This document shows, piece by piece, positions 20,374-31,764 of a stretch of DNA of 64,000 bases; position 1 is the stretch's first letter, and each line of letters begins with the position of its first letter. The DNA is from Trichobilharzia szidati (Eukaryota; Platyhelminthes; Trematoda; Strigeidida; Schistosomatidae). Under the pieces are notes generated by a model. It was given only the letters and a program-made list of their open reading frames with translations, did no database searches and was not told the origin of the DNA. The translations under genes and the position numbers were made by a program. The stretch lies in NCBI GenBank assembly GCA_944472155.2, contig OX235272.1, forward strand, positions 12,508,354 through 12,572,353, read 5' to 3'.

Positions 20374-21312
20374 CCACTGACAATTATACATCACATCCAA
20401 CAGTTGTACGACAATGCTGCATGCCAAGTAATTCAAAACGGGAAACTTACGGAATCCTTCGAAGCGAGGACAGGAGTAAGACAAGCTGGCTGGCTGGCTG
20501 CCTACTATCGCCAATGATTTTCCTGATTGCAGTAGATTCGATAATGCGACAAACAGCGGTGAGCAGCGAAGAAACAAGCATAAAATTGCTTCACACAAAA
20601 TACTTGGAGGATCTGAACTTCACCGATGATACATGTATGATTTCCCACAAACTGGAAGATATGCAAGCGAAAAGCAACAAGTTGCCAGAAGAAGCATCCA
20701 GAGAAGATAGAACTTCAGGTGAACACAGAGAAAACAGAGGTGATGAAGATTCCTGTGTGGAGGTCAACAGCACTCAGCATCAAAACGAAGATAAGATCCG
20801 GATTTTCAACTCCAATGTGAAGTCAGTCAGTGCTACTCACGATACGGATCAGAGACTTGCACTGAGCGTCATGAAGAGCATCTCAAACAAACTACAGACC
20901 TTCATTAACAGCTAGTTGTGTTCGCTCAATACCACTCAAGATCAGATGGCTGGCCAGAAAAGATCAGCAACAGAGAGGGATCTCTGGCAATAAGCGAACC
21001 AACTCAGCAGGAACCGAGTGTGCAACAAATAGGCAGGCAGGAAGAAATGGAGATGGATTGGCTGACCATACTCTGAGGAAACAAACCATCAAGTGAGTGA
21101 CATCACTAGACAAGGCATTGCTCGAGTGGAACCCGACTGTATTGGAAGCGGCGAGTTGGTCGTCAGTGTGAGGGTGGGTGACTTGGAGGAGGTGAAAGCG
21201 TGTGGACAGACTTGGAGCCAGGTGAAGACTCTAGCAGTGAAGCGAACGCAATGGAGACGCGTGGCTGAAGCTGTATGTTCCTCTAGGAATTAAAGGAAAC
21301 AATAATAATAAT
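20374..21312 (+). mobile_element. RTE-B2 LINE, palm to 3' end
   Basis: Starts at CAGTTGTACGACAATGCTGC (QQLYDNAA in the palm) and runs to the AATAATAATAATT tail. The frame 20,289-20,915 includes CLLSPMIFLIAVDSIMRQT and an intact-phase LEDLNFTDDTCMISHKLEDMQ: here the DD motif has no 4-base insertion, unlike B1. The linker and WRWIGH region are frame-broken. Confidence 0.85.
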
Positions 21313-21489
21313 TTCAATTACTTTGCAATTTTTTTCATATTCATATAATTATTTATTAGTATAGTAATTTGTGTGGGAAATATCGTCTGGTTGAATTTAC
21401 ACCTTACGATTACCTATCCGACACTAACATGCTAGACTGACCTTTACAATTACCCTTGTAGTTATTGTGAGGTATTTTATAGACTAGGC

Positions 21490-21640
21490 TAGTTTGAATT
21501 AATATGGAGGGAGGATGGTGACTAGCAGTGGAATCCATGATGTGCATTTCGTCCTGTCGGAGATTCGTCAGTTGGATGTACCTGTGTTCCCCATTCGGTT
21601 CAATCAATCAAGCAACGGGAAAATCAAAACTGAATGGAAA
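21490..21640 (-). mobile_element. Sm-alpha-type SINE remnant
   Basis: Minus strand shows GAACCGAATGGGGAACACAGGTACATCC, then the hammerhead, then ATGGATTCCACTGCTAGTCACCATCC, matching the 17.35 kb copy in layout. The 5' end is not clear. Confidence 0.75.
21530..21579 (-). ncRNA. Hammerhead ribozyme, Sm-alpha type, core boxes intact
   Basis: Box 1 CUGACGA and box 2 GAAA are both intact. Helix I UCCA/UGGA holds although the pair next to the core is A-A. Stem II is AUCUCC...GGAC with mismatches, helix III AUG-CA-CAU, and the cleavage-site dinucleotide UC precedes AUGGAUUCC. This is the better-preserved of the two Sm-alpha ribozymes here. Confidence 0.8.
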
Positions 21641-21808
21641 ACAAAACAAGTTGGACTGTTTTGTTTTAATTAGACCAATGAGATCCATCAGTCTGAAGAA
21701 TCTTCCCATGAGTGATTTTCTAGGTTTCCATGCTCCCGTTTTTTTAAAGAGTTCTTTCTACTAAAGGGTTTCAAATGTTTTTTTACTTATATGGTAACAC
21801 TGTAACTA

Positions 21809-22406
21809 ATGTTTCTTGAAAAATGCTTAAAAGCAAATGGTTACCCACAAAGTTTCACTAACAAATATGGCAAGAATGAACTCAAGAAGCTTGAGACTGC
21901 TACAGTCAGTAAGAAGCCTATTTTCATCGAACTCGACTACAAGGGCGACGACATTATGAGAATGATAAACAAAAGATTAAGCGCAGTCCTGTCTAGGACG
22001 TATCCTGCAGCGTTATTAGTCTCTCTATCCCGAACAACCTCTTCACTGGTGCAGTCAAAGATTGACAAGTACCCCTCACATGTTACCTCCAACTGTGTAT
22101 ACCAATTCACATGTATCTACGGGAGCAGTTATATTGAAAGAACAGAGAGGAGGGCCTACGTCAGATTCTGCGAACATGTACCAAGGAGCCTCCGGTTAAA
22201 AGGGACCGAATTATTCAAGCTCTTCAATCGCCAAACATCTGACTGACACAGGACACCGAGTAGATGTGCTGGAATCATTCAAAATAATTAACAGACGAAG
22301 TACCTCATGTCTTCTCAGGTTTGTTGAAGCTGAAGCAATAAAACGATTGAAGCGTGACTTATGTGTCCGAAAAGAATCCGCTGTTGGACTTCAATTACCC
22401 TGGTAA
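21809..22406 (+). pseudogene. PLE-A GIY-YIG endonuclease relic
   Basis: The frame to 22,246 reads KANGYPQSFTNKYGK, DYKGDDIMRMINKRLS, SLVQSKIDKYPSHV, then NCVYQFTCIYGSSYIERTERRA, a GIY-YIG core in which the G of Y-I-G is replaced by Glu. A frameshift near 22,215 is followed by FKIINRRSTS, EAEAIKRLKRDLCVRKES and the LQLPW end (22,406). Confidence 0.85.
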
Positions 22407-22856
22407 CTCACTTCTTAGTAATTCTTTGTTTTCTAATTTTGTTAATTTTGTTAACTTATCTTTTCACTCCAACCCCCCCTTCATGTTTCGCTTGACTCTC
22501 TTAAGAGATAATTTTTCTTGATCTTCTGAGTTCTGCTCACTGTATTACATCATCAACTTCTCATTTGACCTCATGTGCACAGTAATTCTAAAATTTTGAT
22601 CTTCTCTTAACTAATTACGTAACTGTTACTAATTGTCTTGTGTTAACACCTTAACAACACAACTCTTAACTAATTTTTTTAAGAAACTTCTCTCTACCAA
22701 GATATACATATACATATATGTCGTACCACTTCAGACACCTTGTAAATCGCAACGCCCTATTTCACTATGACGCTGTGACAGTATGCTTGCTAATGGACAA
22801 AAGTTTGTAGAAATTGTACACTTATTATTTTTAATTATAAAATATTCAGGTTGTAC

Positions 22857-22903
22857 GCAGCCGATGAGAACCAACGAAATAAAATGGATCCAGATTATTC
22901 TGT
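22857..22903 (+). ncRNA. Hammerhead motif, PLE-A copy 1
   Basis: Helix I GCAG/CUGU, box 1 CCGAUGA (U4 to C), short helix II GAACCAAC, box 2 GAAA, and helix III UAAAAUGG...CCAGAUUAU as an extended hairpin ending in U before CUGUG. Only one core substitution is visible. Confidence 0.6.
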
Positions 22904-23207
22904 GCCAATGTTTCTTCTTTCTTTGTTCAAATTTATAAAAAGGGAATCATCGTATGAAACACTGTAACTACCTGATATCCCCCCTTATTTATGTTATGAT
23001 AAACAGTTTCGCTACCATATTTCAAGAAACGTTTTAAACCATTTCCTTACTTATCTAATTTTTAGCGCTTCATTTCAGCGCTTCACTGTCTCTCCGACTG
23101 TACAGTGTTCAATATGTAGTTTCAATATTTTGAAAACTACTCTAATTACTTTTAAATAAAAAAAACAATGGGTGAAAGGAATGTAGTCATATTTGAGGAT
23201 ACAAGTT

Positions 23208-24066
23208 ATTATTATTGTTTCCTTTAATTCCTAGAGGAACATAGGACTTCAGTCACACGTCTCCATTGCGTTCGGTTCTCTACTAGAATCTTCACCTGGC
23301 TCCAAGTCTGCCCACACGCTTTCATCTCCTCTTCACATCACCTCCTCCAAGTCACCCACCCTCACACTGACGACCAACTCGCCACTTCCCTTTCATTCGG
23401 GCTACACTCGAGCAATGGCTTGTCTAGTGATGTCACTCACTTGATGGTTTGTTTCCTCAGAGTATGGCCAGCCAATCCATCTCCATTTCTTCCTGCCTGC
23501 CTGTTTGTTTCACAATCGGTTCCTGCTGAGTTGGTTCACTCATTGCCAGAGATCCCTCTCTGTTGCTGATCTTTTCTCGCTGGCCGGCCATCTGATCTTG
23601 AGTAGTATTGAGTGAAGACAACTAGCTGTTAATGAAGGTCTGTAGTTTGTTTGAGGTGCTCCTCATGACACACTCGCCAAGTCTCTGATCCGTATAGTGA
23701 GTAGCATTGACTGGCTTCATATTGGAGTTGAAAATCCGGATCTTATCTTCGTTTTGATGCTGAGTGCTGTTGACCTCCTCCACACAGACTTGAGAGTAAT
23801 GAAAGCTTGTCTTGCTTTTCCGATCCTCGCTGCTTTGATATCCTCGTCAGTTCCGTTCGCCTGTAGTTGAAACGATGCTTCCCAGGTAGTAGGTAGGTAG
23901 GTAAAGGAGGTTGTTTCTTTCAGGTTCCTTCCATTTATGCTGGCTGATTGTTGTCTGTTGTTGTTGTTGCTGTTGGTGGTGTTGGCCAGGAATCTCCATC
24001 ACCTTTGTTTTCTCTATGTTCACCTGAACTGATGTCCTATCTTTGATGCCGCTTCTACCAACTAAG
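23208..24066 (-). mobile_element. RTE-B2 LINE, C-terminal half
   Basis: Left end TTATTATTATTGTTTCCTTTAATTCC is the complemented 3' tail. The remainder parallels 13.7-14.5 kb, including the Gln/Asn linker complement TTGTTGTTGTTGCTGTTGG at 23,959. Truncated inside the linker-upstream region near 24,060. No open frame. Confidence 0.82.
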
Positions 24067-24367
24067 ATACAAGTTATTCACAGTCGTTTCGTTTTTACTA
24101 GTGATTAGTAAACAAATGTTGTGGTAAATGGACCATAAGGATAATAATCCATGACCAATAAATCACATAAATGTTTTATAAAATTTGTTCTTGCAAACAA
24201 ATTAAATGTTTTCATTTTCTATGATTACTTAATTTTTTATTCCAGTTCACTTTTCTGATTATCCACAAGATGCATCATAAAAGTTAATTAACCAGAAAAC
24301 CAGATGCTCCTGCTATGCCATCTTTAAATTAGATCGTAAGAAAGGAAAAAAGCAACAAAAAGACGGT
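24066..24367. other. No recognisable gene or repeat
   Basis: AT-rich spacer between RTE-B2 and PLE-G; nothing protein-like. Confidence 0.45.
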
Positions 24368-24412
24368 TGCAGCGAAGAAAAATTCCCTCTTTTCGACAAA
24401 GTCGTCAGCTGG
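24368..24412 (-). ncRNA. Hammerhead motif at PLE-G end
   Basis: Minus strand CAG-CUGACGA-CUUUGUC-GAAA, with both conserved boxes intact, followed by AAGAGGGAAUUUUUCUU as helix III and C-GCUG. Helix II is very weak and the first helix I pair is mismatched. Confidence 0.5.
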
Positions 24413-24850
24413 GCGTGAGGAAGCTGCATAATTATTTCCGGTTAGAAGTTAAAATATGAAGAGAAACGAGATGGAGTTGTGTAATGCAAAATAGCAGCTG
24501 AAAACAAAAAATGTACGGCGTACTTCTTTTGGATTCATAGCGTTGGCTTGAATTTTTGGGTGGCTGATGCTTCCGCTATGCACAGATTTGTCTAGATCTC
24601 ACTCCCTTTGAGAGATATCATCGGATTTTGCATAGGACTCTGAAAGATTTTTCAAATGAAGCTGAGTATCCTAAGTTCAAGAGATGTTCTGTTTCTTAAC
24701 TATAAACGCAATTGCTTTTTTTCTTTTTGCTAGCCAAGTTGGATAGCGTTACAGAGAGCGTTTTACAGGCGGATGCATGGTATAGCCAATATGATCAGCT
24801 CCGCAGGAACAAGTGAAAAGTTCAAATATGTTTCGTCATGACACTGGTAC
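24368..24850 (-). mobile_element. PLE-G, endonuclease fragment and 3' end
   Basis: Minus strand: LFTCSCGADHIGYT (GIY-YIG start, about 24,790-24,840), then disrupted sequence with FKNLSESYAKSDDI and a final AEASATQKF-ANAMNPKEV-like tail near 24,520. The 3' UTR leads to the hammerhead-like terminus at 24,368. Confidence 0.7.
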
Positions 24851-25174
24851 CTAAATAAGTTGCTTCCTTTAATTTCCAAAAAAGACATTCTATGGATAGT
24901 GAGTGCATTAACCAAAGATTAATTTAAACATCTTACAACATCGGTTAGCATGGTGCTACATCGCGATTTGACGGGACTTAGAATTCCAACCTGATGACTG
25001 GATGCTCAACAAGTTGGCCTATTAACATGGAGATTCTGTGTCAGATCCCTGGTATGGTTGTGTGTCCACACTACTGAAAAAATCAAAACCAAGAATAAGG
25101 AAATATTCAGTGCTCTTTCTCTTTTTCAAATGACTCTGTGATTGATGCAGGTTGATGACGGAATCTACACCGAA
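24850..25174. other. No recognisable gene; possible decayed SINE
   Basis: Part of 24,960-25,060 has tRNA-like bits but no clear A and B boxes in order. I assign nothing here. Confidence 0.35.
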
Positions 25175-25296
25175 ACGTTCCCCTGGAGTCCTGTCTTCGC
25201 TGCCTGCTTCTTCAGCCAGCTTGTTGGTTTTTCTCCTGTAAGTCTTCGAGTTTGAGTAACATTAAACATAAATCATCTGCTGAAATCCGTATCTTC
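25175..25296 (-). mobile_element. RTE-B fragment around catalytic motif
   Basis: The minus strand reads SADDLCLML-KLEDLQ and the start of the linker, so it covers the YADD-type motif without the 4-base insertion. Both ends are truncated. Confidence 0.65.
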
Positions 25297-25664
25297 TTAC
25301 TTACTTACTTAGTTACAGATAAAAATGTCATCTCTGAGCATACAGCAAAGCTAAACAGATAAACAGAGGGATAATTGTGAAAATTTCCTAATTCATAACG
25401 AAATTCTCTTAATGCTTTTCAGTAAGTATACTTTGTAGCTCAATTTTTTTATAGTTTTTTGCTGGTAACTGTTGTGACATGGGGGTAGTCTTCACAGGTG
25501 GATTGTCATACCGAAAATATGTTTTGACAAATGAAAAGTATGCATGACAAAAGAGCAAAGTTGTAATTATCTAACAAACACTTCATCCCGTGGTGATGTC
25601 AGATTTTCATTCATTTAATTAATTATTTCATAGTTAGCATTTCTTTAAACGGTCGTTACATATT

Positions 25665-25790
25665 AAGTAACCTCGCCTAGATTACTAGCGCGCTAGTTTT
25701 CTAGCCGTTCCCAAGCCAGAATATAGAGGGAGGATTGGGGCATGGTGCTAGCAACTCCACCCCCAAAACTTAACCAAACTGCTACAGAAA
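25665..25790 (+). mobile_element. SINE-1 3' fragment
   Basis: AGAGGGAGGATTGGGGCATGGTGCTAGCAACTCCACCCC and CTGCTACAGAAACTTCAA match the middle and hairpin onset of SINE-1. It is interrupted at about 25,795 by an RTE-B1 copy. Confidence 0.7.
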
Positions 25791-25802
25791 CTTCAACGCA
25801 TA

Positions 25803-26152
25803 AATACAGCGTTGACCGCGAAATAATTTAGAAACTACTCGAGTACTACGGCCTACCCCAAATATTTATCAGCCTTATTCAACAGCTGTACGACAACGGA
25901 ACATGTCAAGTGATCCACAACGGAAAAGTCAGCGAAGAACCAACAAGAAACCATGGGAAGAAACAAAACAAGAACCAACCCTGGAGTGGAACTCTAAAAG
26001 AAAGCGGCGAGTGGAACGTCCAAGGGTGACATGGAGGGGATCATGTGAAGAGGAGTTGAAACAGTATGGACTAATAGCAGAAGACAGAAGCAAGTAGAGA
26101 CGTGTAGTTGAAGCCCTATGTTCCATTGGGAACCCAAGCGAACAATAATAAT
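25803..26152 (+). mobile_element. RTE-B1 LINE with large internal deletion
   Basis: Begins in motif A (GCGTTGACCGCGAAATAATTT), reads through CTGTACGACAACGGAACATGTCAAG to GGAAAAGTCAGCGAAG, then jumps directly to AACCAACAAGAAACCATGGG, close to the C-terminus, and ends with CAAGCGAACAATAATAAT. About 900 bp relative to 6.8-8.2 kb is missing. Confidence 0.8.
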
Positions 26153-26519
26153 ATATATATTAAGTGCTAAACCGTCATTTAGATATAAAAGCTGTTTTTT
26201 TAAACAACCAGTGTTTTAAATTATTTACTAGCAAGGAGTTTATTAGTTTACCAGTTTACTGGCCGGTTATACACCTGTAAAAAGAGGGAGAGTTGGGCAC
26301 AAATTCTGCGACTTTACGCCAGGAGATCAAGCGTATCGTTACAGAATCTTCAAAGCACTTATTCTCTACCAGAATCGGAAAGACGAAATGACGCGGTTTT
26401 GGGGAAAAGCCCTTGGGGAAAGTCGTCGGCTGGTGTATCACAGAATCATACTCCCGTCTCTTCTCCAAGCAATATAATAAATTGCATCATTTTGGAAAAT
26501 ACACAGGTGAACTGACACC
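26152..26519. other. No recognisable gene or repeat up to the gap
   Basis: Nothing identified; the sequence runs into the assembly gap. Confidence 0.4.
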
Positions 26520-26607
26520 NNNNNNNNNNNNNNNNNNNNNNNNNNNNNNNNNNNNNNNNNNNNNNNNNNNNNNNNNNNNNNNNNNNNNNNNNNNNNNNNN
26601 NNNNNNN
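26520..26607. other. Assembly gap of 88 N
   Basis: Unknown bases. An RTE-B2 copy emerges directly to the right, so the gap probably hides more of that repeat. Confidence 1.
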
Positions 26608-26868
26608 ATGATGAAATAAACCATCAAGTGAGTGACATCACTAGACAAGCCATTGCTCGAGTGTAGCCCGAATGAAAGGGAATTGGCGAGTTGGTCGTCA
26701 GTGAGAGGGTGGGTGACTTGGAGGAGGTGATGTGAAGAGTAGATGAAAGCGTGTGTGCAGACTTGGAGCCGAGTGAAGACTCTAGCAGAGAGCCGAAGGC
26801 AATGGAGACGTGTGGCTGAAGCCGTATGTCCCTCTAGGAATTAAAAGAAACAATAATATAATAATATG
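26608..26868 (+). mobile_element. RTE-B2 LINE 3' end
   Basis: AAACCATCAAGTGAGTGACATCACTAGACAAGCC through AATGGAGACGTGTGGCTGAAGCCGTATGTCCCTCTAGGAATTAAA matches 21,080-21,312, ending in an AATAATATAATAAT tail. Confidence 0.85.
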
Positions 26869-26989
26869 TAGTATGGCAATCTAAGTGAAGTCGAAGTTCG
26901 GTTCAAATTCTTCAGAAATTTGTGTTTGTAACAGAATTATACACATAAATTAACGGAATTCATCTAAGAAGTTATATATTTTTTATTTT

Positions 26990-27172
26990 TTATTACAGCT
27001 TGATTCCACACCGTAAATTTCGGTACAAGTATGGAACTTTCGGCATATGATATCGGTAGGGCATATTTTGCAAGCCGATCAATTGATATCAAGTGTGCGT
27101 CGGCAGGGGATCGAACCCCGAACCATGTGCATGGTCGGCGAGTGTCCTAACCACTGTGCCACCGACGCTTAT
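26990..27172 (-). mobile_element. tRNA-derived SINE-2
   Basis: Minus strand: GCGTCGGTGGCACAGTGGTTAGGACACTCGCCGACC (A-box region), GGGGTTCGATCCCC (B-box, near 27,113), then the SINE-2 body ending at the complement of CAGCTTGATTCCACACCGT. Better preserved than 9,900-10,105. Confidence 0.82.
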
Positions 27173-27419
27173 AATGGACATGAGAAGTGCAGTTTGAAGA
27201 TACCTCGAAGGTATAATCTATGGATAAATCACACTTTATTACCATACACTTATAATCGTGATTTCCATATTAAAAGTTTGAAGGCATTGACTTGGCAGAG
27301 GCATTGTCGGGCTATCTGACTTAGTAACCTTACTATCCATCAATTCGATCAATTCAAACTTAAGATTAGACAGTATTTACATTCACTACGATACGGTAAA
27401 CATTCATTTATCATGAAAT

Positions 27420-28312
27420 TATTCTTTTGACAGCAGTTTTATAGGGTGAAATTGTCTCCTCAATTGATACAAGCTGCCAGTCAAGAGTCCAAAAAGCAAC
27501 GAAAGACAAACACTAGAGGACAAAGATGATGGATTTTTCTTGCATTTAATCCTCTTGATGAATTTAAATAAAGCAAGAACAACAGTGGTTTGTGCAGAAT
27601 AATATGGTACCATTATTTATTTCGTCGGCTTCTCATCAGCTGCTTACGGCCTAAATAAATTGTGAGGTTTACGTACAGAAAAGTTTCAACATACTTGCAA
27701 ATTTTACATGTCAGTTGACAGAAAGTTCCACAATTAGTGAAAAGTGTTCAGAAAATTGTGCTTATATAGTTCTTACACAGGCAGTTCAAGTCAAAATAAA
27801 TGTATGCATACAATTGTAAAAGAGTTACGTAATAAAGACGAGAGGTGAGTAAGATGATGAGTAACTAATAAATTTGGTAACGATGTAGTGAGTTCAAATC
27901 ACGTCATAGAAACAAGAGAGAAGCAATATTACAGATTATAAAAAAGAGGGGTGAGGTTAAAGACAAAGATTATGTAATCAGAGTAGAGAATAAAGACATC
28001 CAGTTACCATGGCAAGGAAAGACTAATAACTACTTTTTTCTGAACACATAAATCTGGTTTGAAGCGTCTGATAGAAATTACTTCGGCAAACTTGAGGAGA
28101 ATGGAGGTCCTTTGTCTATTGATAATTTTAAAGGATTTCTCGATTACCACATCATGACCCGTGTCGAGGAGATGCCTGGCGATGGCACTGTTCAAACAAA
28201 GCATTTGTTCCCTTTAGACGTAAGCCTTTTGGTATATGTTCAGAAAATCGTAGATATGCCCTTCTTTCTGTTCTTCCAATGTAACTGCTCCCGCAGATAC
28301 ATGCTGGCTTGC
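27420..28312 (-). mobile_element. PLE-A, endonuclease plus 3' end with ribozyme
   Basis: Minus strand: GIY-YIG region at 28,230-28,312 (frame-shifted CGSSYIGRTERRA-like), then the 28,204-28,004 frame (NSAIARHLLDTGHDVVIEKSFKIINRQRTS...CVQKKVVISLSLPW), then a 3' UTR and a hammerhead at 27,594-27,643. It continues beyond the ribozyme into the shared CTTGCTTTATTTAAATTCATC segment. Confidence 0.85.
27594..27643 (-). ncRNA. Hammerhead motif, PLE-A copy 2, both boxes intact
   Basis: Minus strand: helix I GCAG / CUGC, box 1 CUGAUGA, short helix II GAAGCCGAC, box 2 GAAA, helix III UAAAUAAUGG-UA-CCAUAUUAU (near palindrome), then U before CUGC. All invariant core bases that I can check are present; the weak helix II matches the minimal ribozymes known from Penelope elements. 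Confidence 0.7.
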
Positions 28313-28489
28313 AGAGAAGTTAGAACTTATTCGTCAACGGCTAGGCGTGCACACAATGAAAGACTCATTTCATTTCTCTGAAAGTGTGAACCACATGAAC
28401 GTTTTAAATAAGTTCATGGTGTCATTTCATGTTTTTGTCTTCACATACAAAGGTATGAATCAGCCGTTAAAATTTGTAACTTCTGATTC

Positions 28490-28740
28490 CTTCATATTTA
28501 TGCATAGACATCAATCCAGCTGGGATAAAGTAGAATTGTTTTGAGCAGAGGAAATATGAGAAGTGTCAGAGAATTCCTAGAAGCCTATTATTTGAGTCGA
28601 CCACCACCAGTTAACAGGCATACTGACATCGATCAAATATATCCGTCAATAAAAATCAAGTCACATGTTAGAAAGGTCAAATATTAGGTTTATGAAACAG
28701 TCAATACCCAGATATTCATGAAGAATTACAAAACCCTCTA
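28490..28740 (+). mobile_element. PLE-D endonuclease tail
   Basis: Degenerate HRHQSSWDKVELF, LSRGNMRSVREFLEAYY (in shifted frames), matching the end of the GIY-YIG region in 11.3 and 44.3 kb, then QIYPSI near 28,640. Non-functional. Confidence 0.65.
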
Positions 28741-28748
28741 TCAAGGAA

Positions 28749-29595
28749 TTCCATATTAGTTTATTTATTAGATGTATGACACAGTGAAACAGTATTATTT
28801 ACTGGATGACGTTTCAAACAAAATTTATTGTTCATAATCATATCAATTGTAAACATCATTAGTAATTCCACACTAGGAAGGAACCTCGGAAACCTTACGG
28901 CGAAGACTTCTTAACAAGGCAGGAATGAAACCGTCATTTGAACCAATTACTAACTCACTTAGAGACAAGCTTCGTCGGTAAAAGGATCAATCCTATGGAA
29001 CCAATTAAACAAAACAATTTAGTTTATCTAATACCCTGCCTGCAGTGATTGTCAGGTCGAATACATAGGTCGAACTAGTAGAACAGGGGCAGTCAGACTA
29101 GCAGAACATAAAAACTTAGCAAAATGTAGATTGGTTGACCCAAATAAGATAAGAAATATAGAGAATAGTTCAGCTATTCCACTCACTATATGCAGTTACA
29201 CACAACCATACAATAGGATGCATAGGATAGGTTGACAGACAAATTTAAAATCTAATGTCATGGAGTGGAGGGAGAGATTGATAACAGAAGCTCTGTCTGT
29301 CGAATCAACTGAAGAGAGTACGTGTAATAGGAATGACTCAACACCTGTCCACCCGGACATTTGGAAAATTCTACGACGACAAATAGGAGAGAACAACGAA
29401 AACTATAAAACTCAAGTTTCGAAGTGGTGTGATTAAAATTGATATGATTATGAACAATAAATTTTGTTCGAAACTGTGTCATCCAGTAAACGGTAATACT
29501 GTTTCACTGACTGTGTGATACATCTAATAAGTAAACTAATATGGAATTACTTACTACCACAGTGCCCAAGTTTTACATATATATTAATATGACCT
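28749..29595 (+). mobile_element. PLE-C, foldback copy
   Basis: The 3' terminal segment occurs twice in opposite orientation: 28,749-28,852 (minus) and 29,436-29,548 (plus), around a 5'-truncated coding part that starts in the linker (GTAATTCCACAC...GGAACCTCGGAAACC at 28,860) and includes broken GIY-YIG and C-terminal sequence. The two arms match across about 100 bp. Confidence 0.8.
28801..28845 (-). ncRNA. Hammerhead-like motif, inverted PLE-C end
   Basis: Minus strand AUUAUGA-ACAAUAAAUUUUGU-UUGAAACGUC-AUCCAGU: GAAA box with helix III ACGU (self-complementary) and a UC cleavage dinucleotide, but box 1 departs from CUGANGA. Confidence 0.38.
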
Positions 29596-29940
29596 ATATC
29601 AAGGAACTTAACCCTCAGTTCCTATTATCTCTGAAGACGCTCTAACCGACAATTACTCTGAATGATATTGACCTTAATTCTAAAACCCAATGACTTGTAA
29701 TAAGTTGTGCTGTTCAGCAATTAAAATCAATATCGGTACAAAGTCTATAAACAAATGTTTGTTTTACAAGGAATGTATTGTTCTTTTTATTCGTATCCTT
29801 TTGTCTTCTTCCAACTTGTACACACGATTGAATTATTCGCGCCTTCGAGTTGCCCACCAATGGCGACCAAGTTCATCAATGAACCAGCGTTCAATGTTCA
29901 CATTCATTTACACCCTCACTTCACTGTGAAGTTAATAATA
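29596..29940. other. No recognisable gene or repeat
   Basis: Two overlapping open frames (29,690-30,039) read partly into the neighbouring LINE tail and carry no motif I recognise. Confidence 0.4.
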
Positions 29941-31110
29941 ATAATATTAATGTACTTTATTCCAAAAACAGTACTTATAATACAGAATGCAATTCTCAGC
30001 ATTTGTCACAATATTGCATCCGATTTACTCGAAATATAAATAAAATTAAAAATTAAAACAAAATTAACCAGAAGATTTTGTCCACATTTATGGTATAAAG
30101 TCAAAAATATTCGAAGCACGAATTGAGATTATTAAATATAATAATAGTAATAATAACAGTGAGTTTGTTTCAAAAGGTATTGCCGACTCAGTTTGGAAAC
30201 TTTAGCATGTTATAGACTATTAAGTTTAATGTTCTGTTGATATGGTATAGTGAGGGGAGATACAAAACTAACAGTTATAACGCAGCTTAAATGGTGTTCA
30301 CACTTATAAAAAAATAAACAAAACAAAAGAATTGAGAGGATTATAAATACAAGAAATACAATAACAATAAAGTTTAATGTTGTAAGGGTGGGGGTTATGA
30401 TTTATTTAATAGTGCAAAGAAGGTTAGTTAGTTCATGGCTCACACTATTTCCATCACATAAAATAAGTGCCGCCAAATATAGTGTCGTGGAATTTTTATA
30501 CTTAGACGTACGTGCATAAATTCTTCTGAAAAGACTTCTTGTTTTATCTGAGGAGACACAAGGTTGGAGCTGCACGTAAAGTGGATGGTCACAGTCTGAC
30601 AAGATTCCGTTATTAAATTTGTTGCATGACATCAAGTGCCTATCAGTGACAATGTCAACGACAAGGCCAAATGGGATACCACACACCCTACTGACAGTCT
30701 TCAGAGTTCTACAAAGTATAACATAGTCTCTTTTAAGCAATCCAGGAAAGAATAATGGTGAACAGTAAAGAAGAATACGTAAAATACACAAGTTGACAAA
30801 CTGTAAGAGGAGTGGTTGAATTATGCCTGACTGCCTCAACTCCTTAATGTAAAACGTCAGACGAAATATTCTTTTAGAAATCGCTAAAACGCGGGAGGAC
30901 CAGGATAGGTCAGAAGAAAGAATTAATCCAAGATACTTGGCTTCAGACTTGGTTTCTATATCAGTATCATCAATTTCGCAAGGGTCATAGGAACCAACGG
31001 CTTCATTTAACTTTCGTTTACATCGGAAACTGAAATTAACAGTCTGACATTTGGAAGGATTAAGTTTAAGGCCGTTAGACGAAGACCATTTACTAATTCC
31101 TGAGGATGTT
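29941..31110 (-). mobile_element. CR1-like LINE, C-terminal ORF and 3' UTR
   Basis: The coding part is at 30,402-31,106 (separate entry). The 3' UTR runs left to GGAATAAAGTACATTAATATTATTATTATTAAC (minus strand), i.e. a polyadenylation signal joined to a TTA/ATT repeat tail, which is also seen at 46.26 and 43.2 kb. 5'-truncated near 31,110. Confidence 0.83.
30402..31106 (-). pseudogene. LINE reverse transcriptase C-terminal domain, frame still open
   Basis: A continuous frame of about 235 codons with no ATG at its start. It begins SSNGLKLNPSKCQTVNFS (the segment just after the catalytic motif in LINE RTs), then KYLGLILSSDLSW, the LRQSGIIQPLLLQFV segment, and a C-terminal RIYARTSKYKNSTTLYLA. 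Palm motifs A to C are absent, so it cannot polymerise. CR1-like assignment is inferred from the layout. Homologous pieces: 1-298, 42.2, 46.6-47.1 and 57.4-57.7 kb. Confidence 0.82.
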
Positions 31111-31764
31111 ATTTAGAAAGACAAGGTGAGCTCCGCAATTACAAATCACAGTTCACCGCAGAGAACACAACCTCCGTAACCACAAAACATTCATTCACCT
31201 CAGCCGCATATTTTAGCTACCATTACAAAAATTTGAAATCTTCAAAATGAATAGTTCCTAATATGTCTCATAAAAAGTCTATCTTCCTATGCTATGCAAT
31301 CAAATATTTTAAATTTTTTCGAGGAAAATTTTATTTTTCCACAAAACACAAGGGTAGAAACTAAATAAATCCTCTGTGCGGCAATTTGTTTTTCTCGACT
31401 ACCAGTTGATAAGTTTGCACTATATATTCAAATACTGTTTTCTGTACAAACAAAAACAAAAAACTGTTAGCTCCATACAGTTTGTTGCCTAAATTAGGGT
31501 GTATAAAGAGTTAAAGGAAGAGGAACTAATAGGCACAGGAAAATTTTTTGTGTGAAAACAAAAACTACAACTTTAGTAAAAAAACATTTATGAATTTGTC
31601 ATTTCATTTAAAAAAAAATTTTATTTGTTTGCTGAGAACAAACAGGATTAAATTTCACTTTTACAAATATGGTTCCTATTATACAGTTAATTATTTATTC
31701 CTTTTCATCTCTTTTCCCTATTTGAAATATGTAGAAATGAATTTTGGTGAGTGTGTGTGTAGTT
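31111..31764. other. AT-rich stretch; possible decayed PLE-D terminus
   Basis: 31,105-31,190 faintly recalls a PLE-D end (GAGCTCCGCAATTAC...CGCAGAGAACACAACC). The remainder shows nothing. Confidence 0.3.

Larger units (their letters stand above)
21800..22960 (+). mobile_element. PLE-A, endonuclease plus 3' end with ribozyme
   Basis: Linker and GIY-YIG coding part to 22,406, a 3' UTR of about 440 bp and a terminal hammerhead at 22,857, followed by the TTTCTTCTTTCTTTGTTCAAATTTAT segment that also follows the ribozyme in the other PLE-A copies. 5'-truncated. Confidence 0.85.

Noticed and set aside
26413..26619. 68-codon frame spanning the N gap
   Set aside because: The frame is produced by translating unknown bases.
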